Shown here: positions 25,632 to 34,131 of the stretch, in pieces
Numbering within the stretch: the first letter of the stretch is position 1
Layout: each line of letters begins with the position of its first letter
NCBI RefSeq assembly: GCF_021044775.1
Contig: NZ_JAJNOQ010000002.1
Location: 62,001-126,000 of the forward strand
From: Paraeggerthella hominis
GTDB lineage: Bacteria > Actinomycetota > Coriobacteriia > Coriobacteriales > Eggerthellaceae
DNA length: 64,000 bases
Direction of reading: 5' to 3'
Program-made: the position numbers and the translations under genes
The notes under the pieces: generated by a model
What the model saw: only the letters and a program-made list of their open reading frames with translations
What the model was told of the DNA's origin: nothing
Database searches by the model: none

Positions 25632-25754
25632 TGGTGGTGCCTCCTTGGGCGTGTTGTTGCTCCGTGCGGGGGCGCGGGGAGCGCACCCCCGCACGGATCG
25701 GAAACGGTATTTCTTCGAACCGGCGTGCAGCCGCCGATCGTTCTTGCTTTGCTG

Positions 25755-27029
25755 CTATTCAGCGGCCTTCTTCTTGGCGGCAGCGGCGGCAGCCATCATC
25801 TTCTCCATGTTGTACTGGTCTTTGTTCCACTGGTCCTCTTCGGTCACGATGCCGCGCTCGCGCAGGTCGTCGATCTTGGCGTCGTCGAAGCCGTACTCCT
25901 TGAGGACTTCGCGGGTGAACTCGCCCGGATAGCCGCTGGCCACGAACTCAGCCTCGCCCGAAGAGAAGATGGCGGGAGCCTTGACGATGCCGATGTGCTT
26001 GCCGGAGGGATAGTCGATGCCCTGGAAGAAGCCGGCGTCCCAAGCCTGCTGGTCGTCCTGCAGGTCGGAGAAGTGCTGGCACAGGTCGAACGGGATGTCG
26101 GTGGTCATGAGCTTCTCGATAGCCTCGTCGCGCGTCACGCCGGCAAGAACCTCGGTGATGATCGGGGTGATCTCGGCGGAAGCGGCAAGCGCGGTCTGGT
26201 AGTCAGGCCACTTGGCGATGTAGCCCTCGTCCATGCCGAACGCATGCACGAACTCCGGCCAGAAGTTGTGCCACTGCAGGCCCATGAGCGCGATGGCCTT
26301 CTCGTCGGAGCACATGTACGGACGAGCCAGCGGCAGCACCGAGTTCGGATCCGTGGGATACTCGTCGCCGTAGGCAGCGGTCACGATGGGCACGCCCACG
26401 CTCCACATGCCGGCATGCATGAGCGCCACGTTGACGTCCTGGCCCTTGCCCGTGCGCTGCTGCTCGACGTACGCAGCCAGCACGGCCATCGCCAGGTAGG
26501 TGCCCGTGGGGATGTCGCCGAAACCGAAGTACGGGATCATGGGGTTGTCGCCCTTGATGGGGCAGTCCAGGTCGTAGCCAGCGCGCGCCGCGTACGAAGC
26601 AGCGTCGAAGCCGCCGCGCGGAGCCCACTCGCCCTTGGTGCCGTAGCCCGAGGTGGAACCGCAGATGATCTTCGGGTTGATGGCCGACAGGCTCTCGTAG
26701 TCAAGACCGAGCTTCTTGGAGTCCTTCGGGCGCAGGTGCGACAGGAACACGTCGCAGTCCTTCAGCATTTCCTTCAGGATGGCCAGACCCTCGGGGTTGC
26801 GGGTGTCCAGCGTGATGCAGCGCTTGCTGGCGTTGATGGAGTCCCAACCAGCCTGGTCGCCGTTGTAAATATGACGTGCAAGACCGATACCGCGGTTGCT
26901 GTCGCCAGTGGGCGGCTCAACCTTGATGACGTCGGCACCCCACTCGCCCAGGATGCGGCCGCCCATGGGAGCTGCCATGAACGCGGCGATCTCGATAACC
27001 TTCATGCCTTCCAGTAGTTTCAGAGCCAT
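25755..27029 (-). CDS. CaiB/BaiF-family (class III) CoA-transferase
   Basis: 424 residues. MALKLLEGMKVIEIAAFMAAPMGGRILGEWGADVIKVEPP is the class III N-terminal signature (shown in part), RGFD-like PRGGFD and YFGFGDIPTGTYLAMAVLAAY carries the Asp expected to become the covalent aspartyl-CoA thioester (about residue 170). Transfers CoA between acyl-CoA product and incoming free acid, sparing ATP. C-terminal end is an alanine/lysine run (AAAAAAKKKAAE). It sits between the MFS carrier and the CaiA-like gene. Confidence 0.92.
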   Translation of the reverse strand: MALKLLEGMKVIEIAAFMAAPMGGRILGEWGADVIKVEPPTGDSNRGIGLARHIYNGDQAGWDSINASKRCITLDTRNPEGLAILKEMLKDCDVFLSHLRPKDSKKLGLDYESLSAINPKIICGSTSGYGTKGEWAPRGGFDAASYAARAGYDLDCPIKGDNPMIPYFGFGDIPTGTYLAMAVLAAYVEQQRTGKGQDVNVALMHAGMWSVGVPIVTAAYGDEYPTDPNSVLPLARPYMCSDEKAIALMGLQWHNFWPEFVHAFGMDEGYIAKWPDYQTALAASAEITPIITEVLAGVTRDEAIEKLMTTDIPFDLCQHFSDLQDDQQAWDAGFFQGIDYPSGKHIGIVKAPAIFSSGEAEFVASGYPGEFTREVLKEYGFDDAKIDDLRERGIVTEEDQWNKDQYNMEKMMAAAAAAKKKAAE

Positions 27030-27193
27030 GATGCTTCCTCCTCTTTCTCAGGATGGATGTTTCGGCGATACCCCGACCGTTCGGGGTCGTCATGCACGGA
27101 GCAATGCCCCGCAGAAACCAAAGGGTGGTGGCGCGCTTCGGATGTGCGGTGCCGGATCGCGCGCCCGGATCCAGCACCGCAGGGGCGATGCGG

Positions 27194-28486
27194 TTACGCC
27201 TTCGGCATCCACATGGCCTGGACCTTCTTGCCGGTCTTGAAAGCCATGATCATGGAGATGGCGCAGACAACGATGAAGCCAAGGATCATGATGAGGGCCG
27301 GAGTGAAGCTGCCCGTGGCGTCGTAGATGAAGCCGTACGCCGGGATCAGGATCATGGAGCCGATGCCCGTGGCCATCATGACGATGCCGTAGATGGAGCC
27401 GAACTCTTTCTGACCGAACAGCGTGCCCAGAACCAGCGGGCCGATAACGCCCAGGGTGGCGGACAGGCAGCCGTAGAAGAACAGCGAGCCGAAGAACATG
27501 TACAGGTTCGTGCGGAAGAAGATCAAGCCGACCAGCGCGATGATGCCGCAGGCGCACGCAACCATCGTAGCCTTCAGGGGGCCCAGCTTGTCGGAGATCG
27601 TACCGAACACGATAGCAGCGATAGCCGTGCCGATCATGTACGCCGTCATGGCGAAGCCGCTGGTCACGGTGTCGAAGCCGGCCTCAATGGCAAGCGTGGG
27701 AACGATGGAGGCGAACGCCAGCGTGCCGGTGAGCAGCACCATGAAGATGAAGAAGAACCAGAACGTCGGGGTCTTCAGGGCTTCCTTCGAGGTCAAACCA
27801 GGCAGATTCTTGGCGGCAGCAGCAGCGGCGGCCGGGTCGGCAGCCTGAGCCTTCGCATCCTCTTCGGTAGCGCCCAGGGGCAGCGTGTTCTTCTGCTCGG
27901 GAGTGCGGAACAAGAACAGCGCAGCCGGGATGACAACCACCAGGGCAAGCACGCCCAGCACGATGTAGCCCATGCGCCAACCGGACGAAGCGATGATGGA
28001 GGAAACGACCGGCGAAAGGACGGCGGAGCAGATGGCAACGAAGCTCATCATGATGCCCATGGCCAGGCCGTTCTTGTCCTTGAACCAACGGTTGATCATC
28101 ATCGGGCCCACCAGCTGGGTCACGAACACCGAGCCGAACGCCATGAGCGCGGCCAGCGCATAGAAGCCCCACACGGCGTCGACCAGGGACAATGCAGCGA
28201 AGCAGCCCGCTTGCACGATAACGCCCACGATGGTGACGATGCGGATGTCGAACTTGTCGAGCAAACGACCCGCGAACGGGCTCCAGAACATGGTGACGAG
28301 AGCGGAAATGGACGACATCATCGCCACTTCGCCCACGCCGATATGCATATCAGCGCTGATGGGCTGGAAGAACAGGCCCATGCCGCTGTTGATGCCGCCA
28401 CGGCACAGACCCATCATCAGCAAAACGCCGACGAGGACGAACCATGCGAAGTGAATCCCCTTTTTCTTGGCTGTATTGGTAGCCAT
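27194..28486 (-). CDS. MFS transporter, probable carboxylate carrier
   Basis: 430 residues, 12 predicted helices with a central cytosolic loop (about 200-235) rich in Ala. INRWFKDKNGLAMGIMMS resembles the loop 4-5 region of the oxalate:formate antiporter/monocarboxylate branch. Start ATG has AGGAGGTAATCG. As first gene of the cluster it likely imports the acid used by the CoA ligase and transferase, or exchanges it for the reduced product. In E. coli the analogous position is filled by CaiT of the unrelated BCCT family. Confidence 0.88.
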   Translation of the reverse strand: MATNTAKKKGIHFAWFVLVGVLLMMGLCRGGINSGMGLFFQPISADMHIGVGEVAMMSSISALVTMFWSPFAGRLLDKFDIRIVTIVGVIVQAGCFAALSLVDAVWGFYALAALMAFGSVFVTQLVGPMMINRWFKDKNGLAMGIMMSFVAICSAVLSPVVSSIIASSGWRMGYIVLGVLALVVVIPAALFLFRTPEQKNTLPLGATEEDAKAQAADPAAAAAAAKNLPGLTSKEALKTPTFWFFFIFMVLLTGTLAFASIVPTLAIEAGFDTVTSGFAMTAYMIGTAIAAIVFGTISDKLGPLKATMVACACGIIALVGLIFFRTNLYMFFGSLFFYGCLSATLGVIGPLVLGTLFGQKEFGSIYGIVMMATGIGSMILIPAYGFIYDATGSFTPALIMILGFIVVCAISMIMAFKTGKKVQAMWMPKA

Positions 28487-28947
28487 CGATTACCTCCTGT
28501 TGTGCGGACGCGTCCCCCTCCGGGTTCGTGTCCAACAATTGCTTCCAACGTTGTAGTACGTTTTCCACTCTGCGAATAAAGCTGCACGTCGATGCGGTTT
28601 CGAAGGATCGCTCGATGCGAAGCTTGATGCGCAGACGACACCGTGACATGCCCCATGCACGGTGGCCGGCCTTCCAGGAGCGTATGGCTGAGGTCCCTGA
28701 CTATGAGTAGGATGGTCAAAACACGCGAAGTGACCTGCCAGTCGCCGAAAACGGCGGCATCTGAACAAGTTTCGTCTATACTTTGCGGTATCGATTCCTA
28801 TGGCTTGGATCGGTCAGGGGGGTAAGCCGGTTCGTCTCCGGGAAGGTGTGGCGCTGCTACGCCATGCCTTCAACCCCTTTCTCTAGGCAGTCCGAATACA
28901 ACATGGCCGGGGCCCTGCAAGGGCGCACGCGACCAAGGCATGCCTTC

Positions 28948-29202
28948 TCAAGCTATAAAAATGAAGAGTTTCGTTGCGGATGCTTCGCCGTAGTTAGCGG
29001 ACGAGCAAGAAACGCGATGGGTTTGCAGAAGCGGAGCGAACAAAGCGGTTTCCTTCGGAAGCGTGAAACGCGAGAAGAACGCTTTGAACTGGCGGGGGCA
29101 ACCTTTACGGTTCCAGGCCCATTTGCTCATGAGCATGCCCATCTTGGCTTGCCGTAAGCGATGGTTACGCTTGATATGCGACTTGACATCAAGAACAAAC
29201 AT
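28948..29202 (-). CDS. Possible 84-residue basic protein, unrecognised
   Basis: The frame from ATG at 29202 has TAGGGGACTGAT before it, an acceptable ribosome site, and encodes a basic protein beginning MFVLDVKSHIKRNHRLRQ and ending with a hydrophobic LFIFIA. I recognise no family, and composition is not strongly different from neighbouring non-coding DNA. It may be a remnant of a mobile element. Confidence 0.2.
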   Translation of the reverse strand: MFVLDVKSHIKRNHRLRQAKMGMLMSKWAWNRKGCPRQFKAFFSRFTLPKETALFAPLLQTHRVSCSSANYGEASATKLFIFIA

Positions 29203-29359
29203 ATCAGTCCCCTAGAACGTTGCCCAGAGTCGAGGCCCGTTGCCTCGATCGATGGGTCATATAGTATCTTCCGACACATAATACGTCAACGCAGAATTTT
29301 ATGTTCTTAAAAATATGTAGTAACTAAAGTATCGGCAGAATGCAGGGTGCGGGAACGGG

Positions 29360-29722
29360 CGATAAACGCAGGGACGGGGCCGATGCGCCCTTTGACCCGG
29401 CTCCGATTCTCCCTGCTTGCGCCGCTTCGTCGAGGTTCTGTCAAAACGAACGAGTTTTGCTGGTCCTCAAATCAGGATAAATACAGCAAGCAGCGTTCTG
29501 ACCAGGCATGATGAAAAACACCCCTTGGCAACCTGCCCGCGAGAGGCGGAAAATCGCCGCAAAACTCGTCCGTTTTGACAGAATTGAAAAGCCCTGCGGC
29601 CAGATTGCCTCTGGCGTGAGACCGGCAAGGCCGACGAGGTTGGCCGGGCTGCCGTTTCAGACGGGCGCCTTAACCGGCGCCGCAGTGCAAGCGTCGATAA
29701 ACGCAGGGGCGGGGCCGATGCG
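29360..29722. repeat. Direct-repeat pair flanking a 25-bp inverted repeat
   Basis: Direct repeats CGATAAACGCAGGG... at 29360-29387 and 29695-29722 match at 27 of 28 positions. Between them, arms at 29436-29460 (TTCTGTCAAAACGAACGAGT then TTTGC) and 29559-29583 are reverse complements with one mismatch, and a nested CTGGTC/GACCAG pair lies inside. Confidence 0.7.
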
Positions 29723-29742
29723 TCACCGGTCCCGCCCCTGCG
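29702..29742 (-). terminator. Terminator after the hydantoinase-A gene
   Basis: Perfect 12-bp arms CGCAGGGGCGGG (29702-29713) and CCCGCCCCTGCG (29731-29742). On the minus strand the stem is followed by TTTAT and comes 54 bp after the stop at 29796. Confidence 0.7.
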
Positions 29743-29795
29743 CTTGAGAAGGCTCCGCGCACAGGCGGCGGAGTCTTCTTCGATATGAAAAGAGC

Positions 29796-31376
29796 CTACA
29801 GCATCAAGTCGCCGACAGCCTTCACGCGGATGCACAGCGCATCGCCCAGGTACGCCATGGGAACGTCCTCCACGTCGACCACTTCCACGGTGCTAGGGTT
29901 GGCGCCCGCTTCGATGGCTTCGTCGCATGCGCGCTGCTTCGATTCGGCAATCGCCTGGTCACGCGGCGTTTCGGACAACGAGAACACCTTGGCTATCTGG
30001 CCGGACACCTGCGCGATGGCCGAGCCCACGGCATTCGCCACGCCGAAGTTCTCCGGGCGCAGCACCTGGCCCGCACCCTCAAGCTCTTCGGGCGAAAGAA
30101 TGGAGCCGCCGCCCACCAGGATGACGGTCACGTCGCCGGCAGAGGTCTTCATGGCGTCCACGGCGTCTTCGATGATGCGCTTGATCTCCACGTACGCCGC
30201 ATCCACCAACGCAGCATCCAAGTGCGCCACCTTCGCAGGGTCGCCCACGCCATCAGCCAGCCCCTTGGCCACCACGATGTCGGTAGCGGTCAGCGTCTGC
30301 CCGCCGAAGCACAGCGCCTCGCGCGTCACCTTGTAGCCCACGCTGTCGGGGCCCACGGTCACGCGGCCGTCGTCCAGCTGCCGCACCAGCGAGCCGCCGC
30401 CCAGGCCCACGGACACCAGGTCGGGCATGCGGAAGTTCGTGCGCACGTCGCCAATCTCCACGGCCACCATGCTTTCGCGGGGGAAGCCATGTGCCAGCAC
30501 GCCCACATCGGTGGTGGTACCGCCGATGTCCACCACTACGGCGTCCCTCTCCTGCGTCAGGAAGGATGCGCCGCGAATGGAGTTCGTAGGACCGCAGGCA
30601 ATCGTGAAGATGGGATAGCGCTTGGCGTAGTCCACGGACATGAGCGTGCCGTCGTTCTGCCCCAGGTACACCGCCACGTCGGCCAAGCCCTCGGAAGCCA
30701 GCGCGGCCTCGAAGCTGTCGGCCGTCGTGCGCGCCACGTCGTAGAGCGCGGCGTTCAGGATGGATGCGTTCTCGCGCTCCAAGAAGCCGAGCGATCCGAT
30801 TTCGGAAGACAGCGTAACGGGGAATTCCTCGCCCAGCTCCTCGCGCAGCACCGCCGCGGCGCGCTTCTCGTGCGCGTCGGAAACGGGAGAGAACACGCTG
30901 GTCACCGCAACGGACTCGAAGCCTTCTTCGCGGACGACGCGCGCAACCTCGCGAATCTCGTCCTCGTTGAGGGGGCTGATCTCGCGACCGTCGAACTCGT
31001 TGCCGCCGTGCACCAAGAAGTCGCGCACGCGCATGGCGCTCTTCAGCTCGTCGGGCCAGTCGGCCATGCAGCTGATGGCCGTGGTGGCCGGCGCACCCAC
31101 GCGCAAAGCGGCAACCTTGTTGAGGCGCTTGCGCTCGACGATGGCGTTCGTGCAATGCGTGGTGCCCAGCATGGCGAAGCCGATGTTCTGAGCGGCCTCC
31201 ATGCCAACCTGCGAGATCACTTCGTGCATGGCCGCAACGATGCCGCTCATGACGTCTTCGGTGGTGGGACTTTTGGTGGCGGCGACCAGCTTCAGGTCGC
31301 CGTCGATGATAACCGCGTCGGTGTTCGTGCCGCCGACGTCGATGCCCAAGCGCCACGTGCGCAACTGACCTGCCAT
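29796..31376 (-). CDS. Hydantoinase/oxoprolinase family protein (HyuA-like)
   Basis: 526 residues. LGIDVGGTNTDAVIID (about 10-25) is the ASKHA phosphate-binding motif, FAMLGTTHCTNAIVERK and VVVDIGGTTTDVGVL (about 295) the second. Members hydrolyse five-membered cyclic amides such as N-methylhydantoin or 5-oxoproline with ATP. At 526 residues it is shorter than the approximately 690-residue HyuA, as is usual for versions paired with DUF917. Its ATG shares an A with the stop of the DUF917 gene (TAATG), so they are translationally coupled. Confidence 0.88.
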   Translation of the reverse strand: MAGQLRTWRLGIDVGGTNTDAVIIDGDLKLVAATKSPTTEDVMSGIVAAMHEVISQVGMEAAQNIGFAMLGTTHCTNAIVERKRLNKVAALRVGAPATTAISCMADWPDELKSAMRVRDFLVHGGNEFDGREISPLNEDEIREVARVVREEGFESVAVTSVFSPVSDAHEKRAAAVLREELGEEFPVTLSSEIGSLGFLERENASILNAALYDVARTTADSFEAALASEGLADVAVYLGQNDGTLMSVDYAKRYPIFTIACGPTNSIRGASFLTQERDAVVVDIGGTTTDVGVLAHGFPRESMVAVEIGDVRTNFRMPDLVSVGLGGGSLVRQLDDGRVTVGPDSVGYKVTREALCFGGQTLTATDIVVAKGLADGVGDPAKVAHLDAALVDAAYVEIKRIIEDAVDAMKTSAGDVTVILVGGGSILSPEELEGAGQVLRPENFGVANAVGSAIAQVSGQIAKVFSLSETPRDQAIAESKQRACDEAIEAGANPSTVEVVDVEDVPMAYLGDALCIRVKAVGDLML

Positions 31377-32494
31377 TATGCCTGCACCCCCTGGATTTTC
31401 GTCGCCTGAGCCGCCGCTACGCGCTCCTCAAGCGGCACGTAGTCGATGTCGTAGCCGAACGCGCGCGGGCCCACTACGGCCAGGCCTTCGGGCGTGCGCC
31501 ACTGCGGAGCGCACGGCATGCCCACCACAACCACGCGAGCGCCGTACTTGAGGCCTTCCGTGGTAACGGGCGCACCGGACTCCATGTCCAGCGACATGAT
31601 AAGGTCGGGCGACGTGGTGACCGGCTGGCCGTCGCGCAACGCAATAAGGTTCTCGTTTTGGAACTCGATGATCAGCTGGCTGCCCTTGTCCTCGTCCAGG
31701 CCGTCCACGATGGCGCGCCCGCGCACGAACATGCCGTCGGTCTTGCGCTCCACATCCACCACTTTGCCGCGGAACAGGCGGAAGCCCTTGGTCACGCGCA
31801 ACACGGCGTCAATGGGATCAGCGTGCTGCTCGCGCGCTTCGCGCATGGTGCGGCCGATTTCCTCGCACAGCGTGGGGGTGTCGGGAATGCAGAAGTCTTT
31901 GAGCTGCTTGCCCGTGCACGGGTACGAGGCCAAGATGGTGTAGCCGCCCATAACCGACGTGGCCTGGCGCGCGATGCGCTCGAGCCAGCGATCGTCGATG
32001 CCGCGCACCGTAACGGTGTTGCCCTTCTCGTCAGCGAGCACCGCCGGCTGGCCTTTCACGCCGTTGATGCCCAGCGTGGTCATTTGCAGTTCGGGAAACG
32101 CGCGCCCCATGAGGTCGCAGTCCACCACGGGAATCTGACGCGTCGCGCCCAGGATGAACGGGATGGTCGAGTTCACGCCGCCCGCTTCGACGGCGTAGAT
32201 GGCGTAGGGCTCTTGCCCCAGCTCGTTGACCAGCTCGTCGTAGGTGGCCATGGGCTCGGCGCCGCTGCAAATCTTCTCCACCATGATGGTGGGCGCGCCC
32301 ATCATCTGCGAAACGCACACCACTGCGTCATCGGGAACCTCGTCAGGCGAGATAAGCTCCACCTCGCCGTACTTCTTGATAGCTTCGATGGCCATAAGCT
32401 TGCCAACATAGGGGTCGCCGCCCCCGCCAGCGCCAAGGACGGTTGCGCCAAGCGCCATGTCCTCGATCTCTTTGATGCCGATCTTCCTTCTCAT
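31376..32494 (-). CDS. DUF917 domain-containing protein
   Basis: 372 residues starting MRRKIGIKEIEDMALGATVLGAGGGGDPYVG, the glycine-rich motif typical of DUF917. DUF917 proteins occur beside hydantoinase-type genes and are thought to be partner subunits, but no activity is established that I can name. VVGPRAFGYDIDYVPLEERV is the conserved C-terminal region. It leads the two-gene operon and diverges from DUF1177 at 32991. Confidence 0.9.
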   Translation of the reverse strand: MRRKIGIKEIEDMALGATVLGAGGGGDPYVGKLMAIEAIKKYGEVELISPDEVPDDAVVCVSQMMGAPTIMVEKICSGAEPMATYDELVNELGQEPYAIYAVEAGGVNSTIPFILGATRQIPVVDCDLMGRAFPELQMTTLGINGVKGQPAVLADEKGNTVTVRGIDDRWLERIARQATSVMGGYTILASYPCTGKQLKDFCIPDTPTLCEEIGRTMREAREQHADPIDAVLRVTKGFRLFRGKVVDVERKTDGMFVRGRAIVDGLDEDKGSQLIIEFQNENLIALRDGQPVTTSPDLIMSLDMESGAPVTTEGLKYGARVVVVGMPCAPQWRTPEGLAVVGPRAFGYDIDYVPLEERVAAAQATKIQGVQA

Positions 32495-32990
32495 GGTGCG
32501 TGAGCCCTTTCTCCGCGTAGCGTTGACATGACCAGTCTGTCATTCGGATTGTAATAGAGCAAGCCGGCAACGAACGCGTCGAACTTGCAAAGTGCCCAAC
32601 AAAGCACCCGAACAAGCTGCGTTTTGCGCTTCATGCTAGGGTTTCGCGCACGGCGATGGCCTCCCCGGTTTGGCCCGGGTTTGCTTTTGTGCTTCCATTT
32701 TCGGCCAGCTCCTTGCAAGTTGCCCGCATTGCTTCCATACTTGCTGCATGCAACTTCGAGTACACCGTTCTTGCGCAGCCCACAAGCGCGATACCGCCAG
32801 CTCAAAGGGAATCGAGGGCTCGTCACGGCTGCTGTGCGGCATCGTGCCCACACACCAACAACCAGACCTAACAGGGCCCCGGCGACGACCGCGCCGGACG
32901 GCGGCCGCAGGAAACAGTACCGATTGACGCGCAGCCAACGCCAATCGGTATGCACCACAGTTTGCCAGACCAAGAAAACAAGGAGACGCC
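32495..32990. other. Divergent intergenic region with a 9-bp operator-like repeat
   Basis: Nearly 500 bp without a supported gene, between divergently transcribed DUF917 and DUF1177 operons. TACCGATTG (32918-32926) and CAATCGGTA (32942-32950) form a perfect inverted repeat with a 15-bp spacer, 41 bp before the DUF1177 start; it could bind a dimeric regulator. No regulator gene lies adjacent. Other open frames here are arginine-rich and lack ribosome sites. Confidence 0.45.
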
Positions 32991-33956
32991 ATGATCCTGA
33001 AGCAGCTGATAGAGCTCTACGACATACTGGACTCGCCTGCCGCAAGCGGGCAAGCCGCCGTCGAGTACCTGCGCAGCATCGATCCCGCTTGCGATGCGGA
33101 AACCTACGTGCTGGAAGGCCCCAAAGGCGCAACCGACATGGTACGCGTGCGCATTCCGGGCTCGCAGGGACGCGCCGCGGGCGGCGACGCCCCCACCATC
33201 GGACTGCTGGGCCGCCTGGGCGGGCTGGGCGCGCGACCGGAGCGCATCGGCTTCGTGTCGGACGGCGACGGCGCGCTGACGGCGCTGGCCTGCGCGGCGA
33301 AGCTGCTGTCCATGCATGCGCGCGGCGACGTGCTGCCCGGCGACGTGTTCGTATCGACCCACGTGTGCCCGCATGCTCCCACGTTCCCGCACGAGCCGGT
33401 GGCGTTCATGGGCTCGCCCGTGGCAACCGCCGACGTCAACCGCGAGGAAGTGGGCGGCGCCGACGCGCTGGACGCCGTGCTGGTGGTGGACACCACGAAG
33501 GGCAACCGCATCATGAACGATCGCGGGTTCATGATCTCCCCCACCGTCAAGCAGGGTTGCATCCTGCGCGTAAGCGAAGATCTGGTGTCGCTTGTCGAGA
33601 TAGCAACCGGACGACGCGCCCGCACGTTCCCGCTGACCATGGCCGACATCACGCCGTACGGCAACGGGCTGTACCACCTGAACTCCATCCTGCAGCCGTG
33701 CACGGCAACCGATGCGCCCGTCGTAGGCGTTGCCATCACCACCGAAACGGCGGTGCCCGGTTGCGCGACCGGGGCCACGCACCTGACCGATCTGGACGAA
33801 GCGGGTTCGTTCATGATCGAGGCGGCCAAGGCCTTCGGCGCGGGCAAATGCTCCTTCTACGACGCCGACGAGTACGCCCGGTTCGTAGAACGCTACGGAT
33901 CGATGGCGCACCTGCAGGGAATGGGCGCGCTGCCTGCCGTAGACCCGCAGGCGTAA
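32991..33956 (+). CDS. DUF1177 domain-containing protein
   Basis: 321 residues, ATG preceded by CAAGGAGACGCC. The sequence from MILKQLIELYDILDSP through VSTHVCPHAPTFPHEPVAFMGSP and VDTTKGNRIMNDRGF fits DUF1177, a family of unknown function commonly next to DUF917, hydantoinase and aminopeptidase genes. His/Asp/Glu-rich stretches (THVCPHAP, EEVGGAD) suggest metal binding, as in M20/M42-type hydrolases, but this is inference. First gene of a plus-strand operon. Confidence 0.85.
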   Translation: MILKQLIELYDILDSPAASGQAAVEYLRSIDPACDAETYVLEGPKGATDMVRVRIPGSQGRAAGGDAPTIGLLGRLGGLGARPERIGFVSDGDGALTALACAAKLLSMHARGDVLPGDVFVSTHVCPHAPTFPHEPVAFMGSPVATADVNREEVGGADALDAVLVVDTTKGNRIMNDRGFMISPTVKQGCILRVSEDLVSLVEIATGRRARTFPLTMADITPYGNGLYHLNSILQPCTATDAPVVGVAITTETAVPGCATGATHLTDLDEAGSFMIEAAKAFGAGKCSFYDADEYARFVERYGSMAHLQGMGALPAVDPQA

Positions 33957-34035
33957 ACTCGCTGCAGCTAAAACGGATGCCCGCGAACGACAGCGCTTTC
34001 GAGCAAAGTCGCTTCGCGGGCATCGCCGCTTGCAA

Positions 34036-34095
34036 GCATCTTCGCCCGAAACGTACGCTTTCAGGCGTCAAACCGTACGTTTCGGGCGAAGATGC
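34036..34095. repeat. CGTACG palindrome, copy 2
   Basis: Perfect 22-bp arms at 34036-34057 (GCATCTTCGCCCGAAACGTA then CG) and 34074-34095 around a 16-nt loop. It lies between the DUF1177 and aminopeptidase genes. Shares the 15-bp core CGCCCGAAACGTACG with the palindrome at 16606-16663. Confidence 0.8.
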
Positions 34096-34131
34096 GAACG
34101 AACAGAGACGCATCAACTCGAAAGGCTGCTT

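Larger units (their letters stand above)
28487..29795. other. 1.3-kb intergenic region rich in inverted and direct repeats
   Basis: No secure gene. Seen: hairpin CACCGTG/CACGGTG at 28639-28664; a small minus-strand frame at 28948-29202; TCGAGGC/GCCTCGA stem at 29230-29248; an AT-rich stretch 29265-29335; 28-bp direct repeats at 29360-29387 and 29695-29722 (27 of 28 identical); a 25-bp inverted repeat at 29436-29460 and 29559-29583; and a terminator-type 12-bp stem at 29702-29742. The set looks like the footprint of a lost or non-autonomous element. Confidence 0.55.

Noticed and set aside
24495..27017. 840-residue plus-strand open frame across the acyl-CoA dehydrogenase and CoA-transferase genes
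   Set aside because: It runs antisense through two strongly recognisable genes and their spacer, so it reflects missing stops on the opposite strand.
28783..29157. 124-residue plus-strand frame in the repeat-rich gap
   Set aside because: No ribosome site, no family, and composition like the surrounding non-coding DNA; it overlaps a slightly better minus-strand frame.
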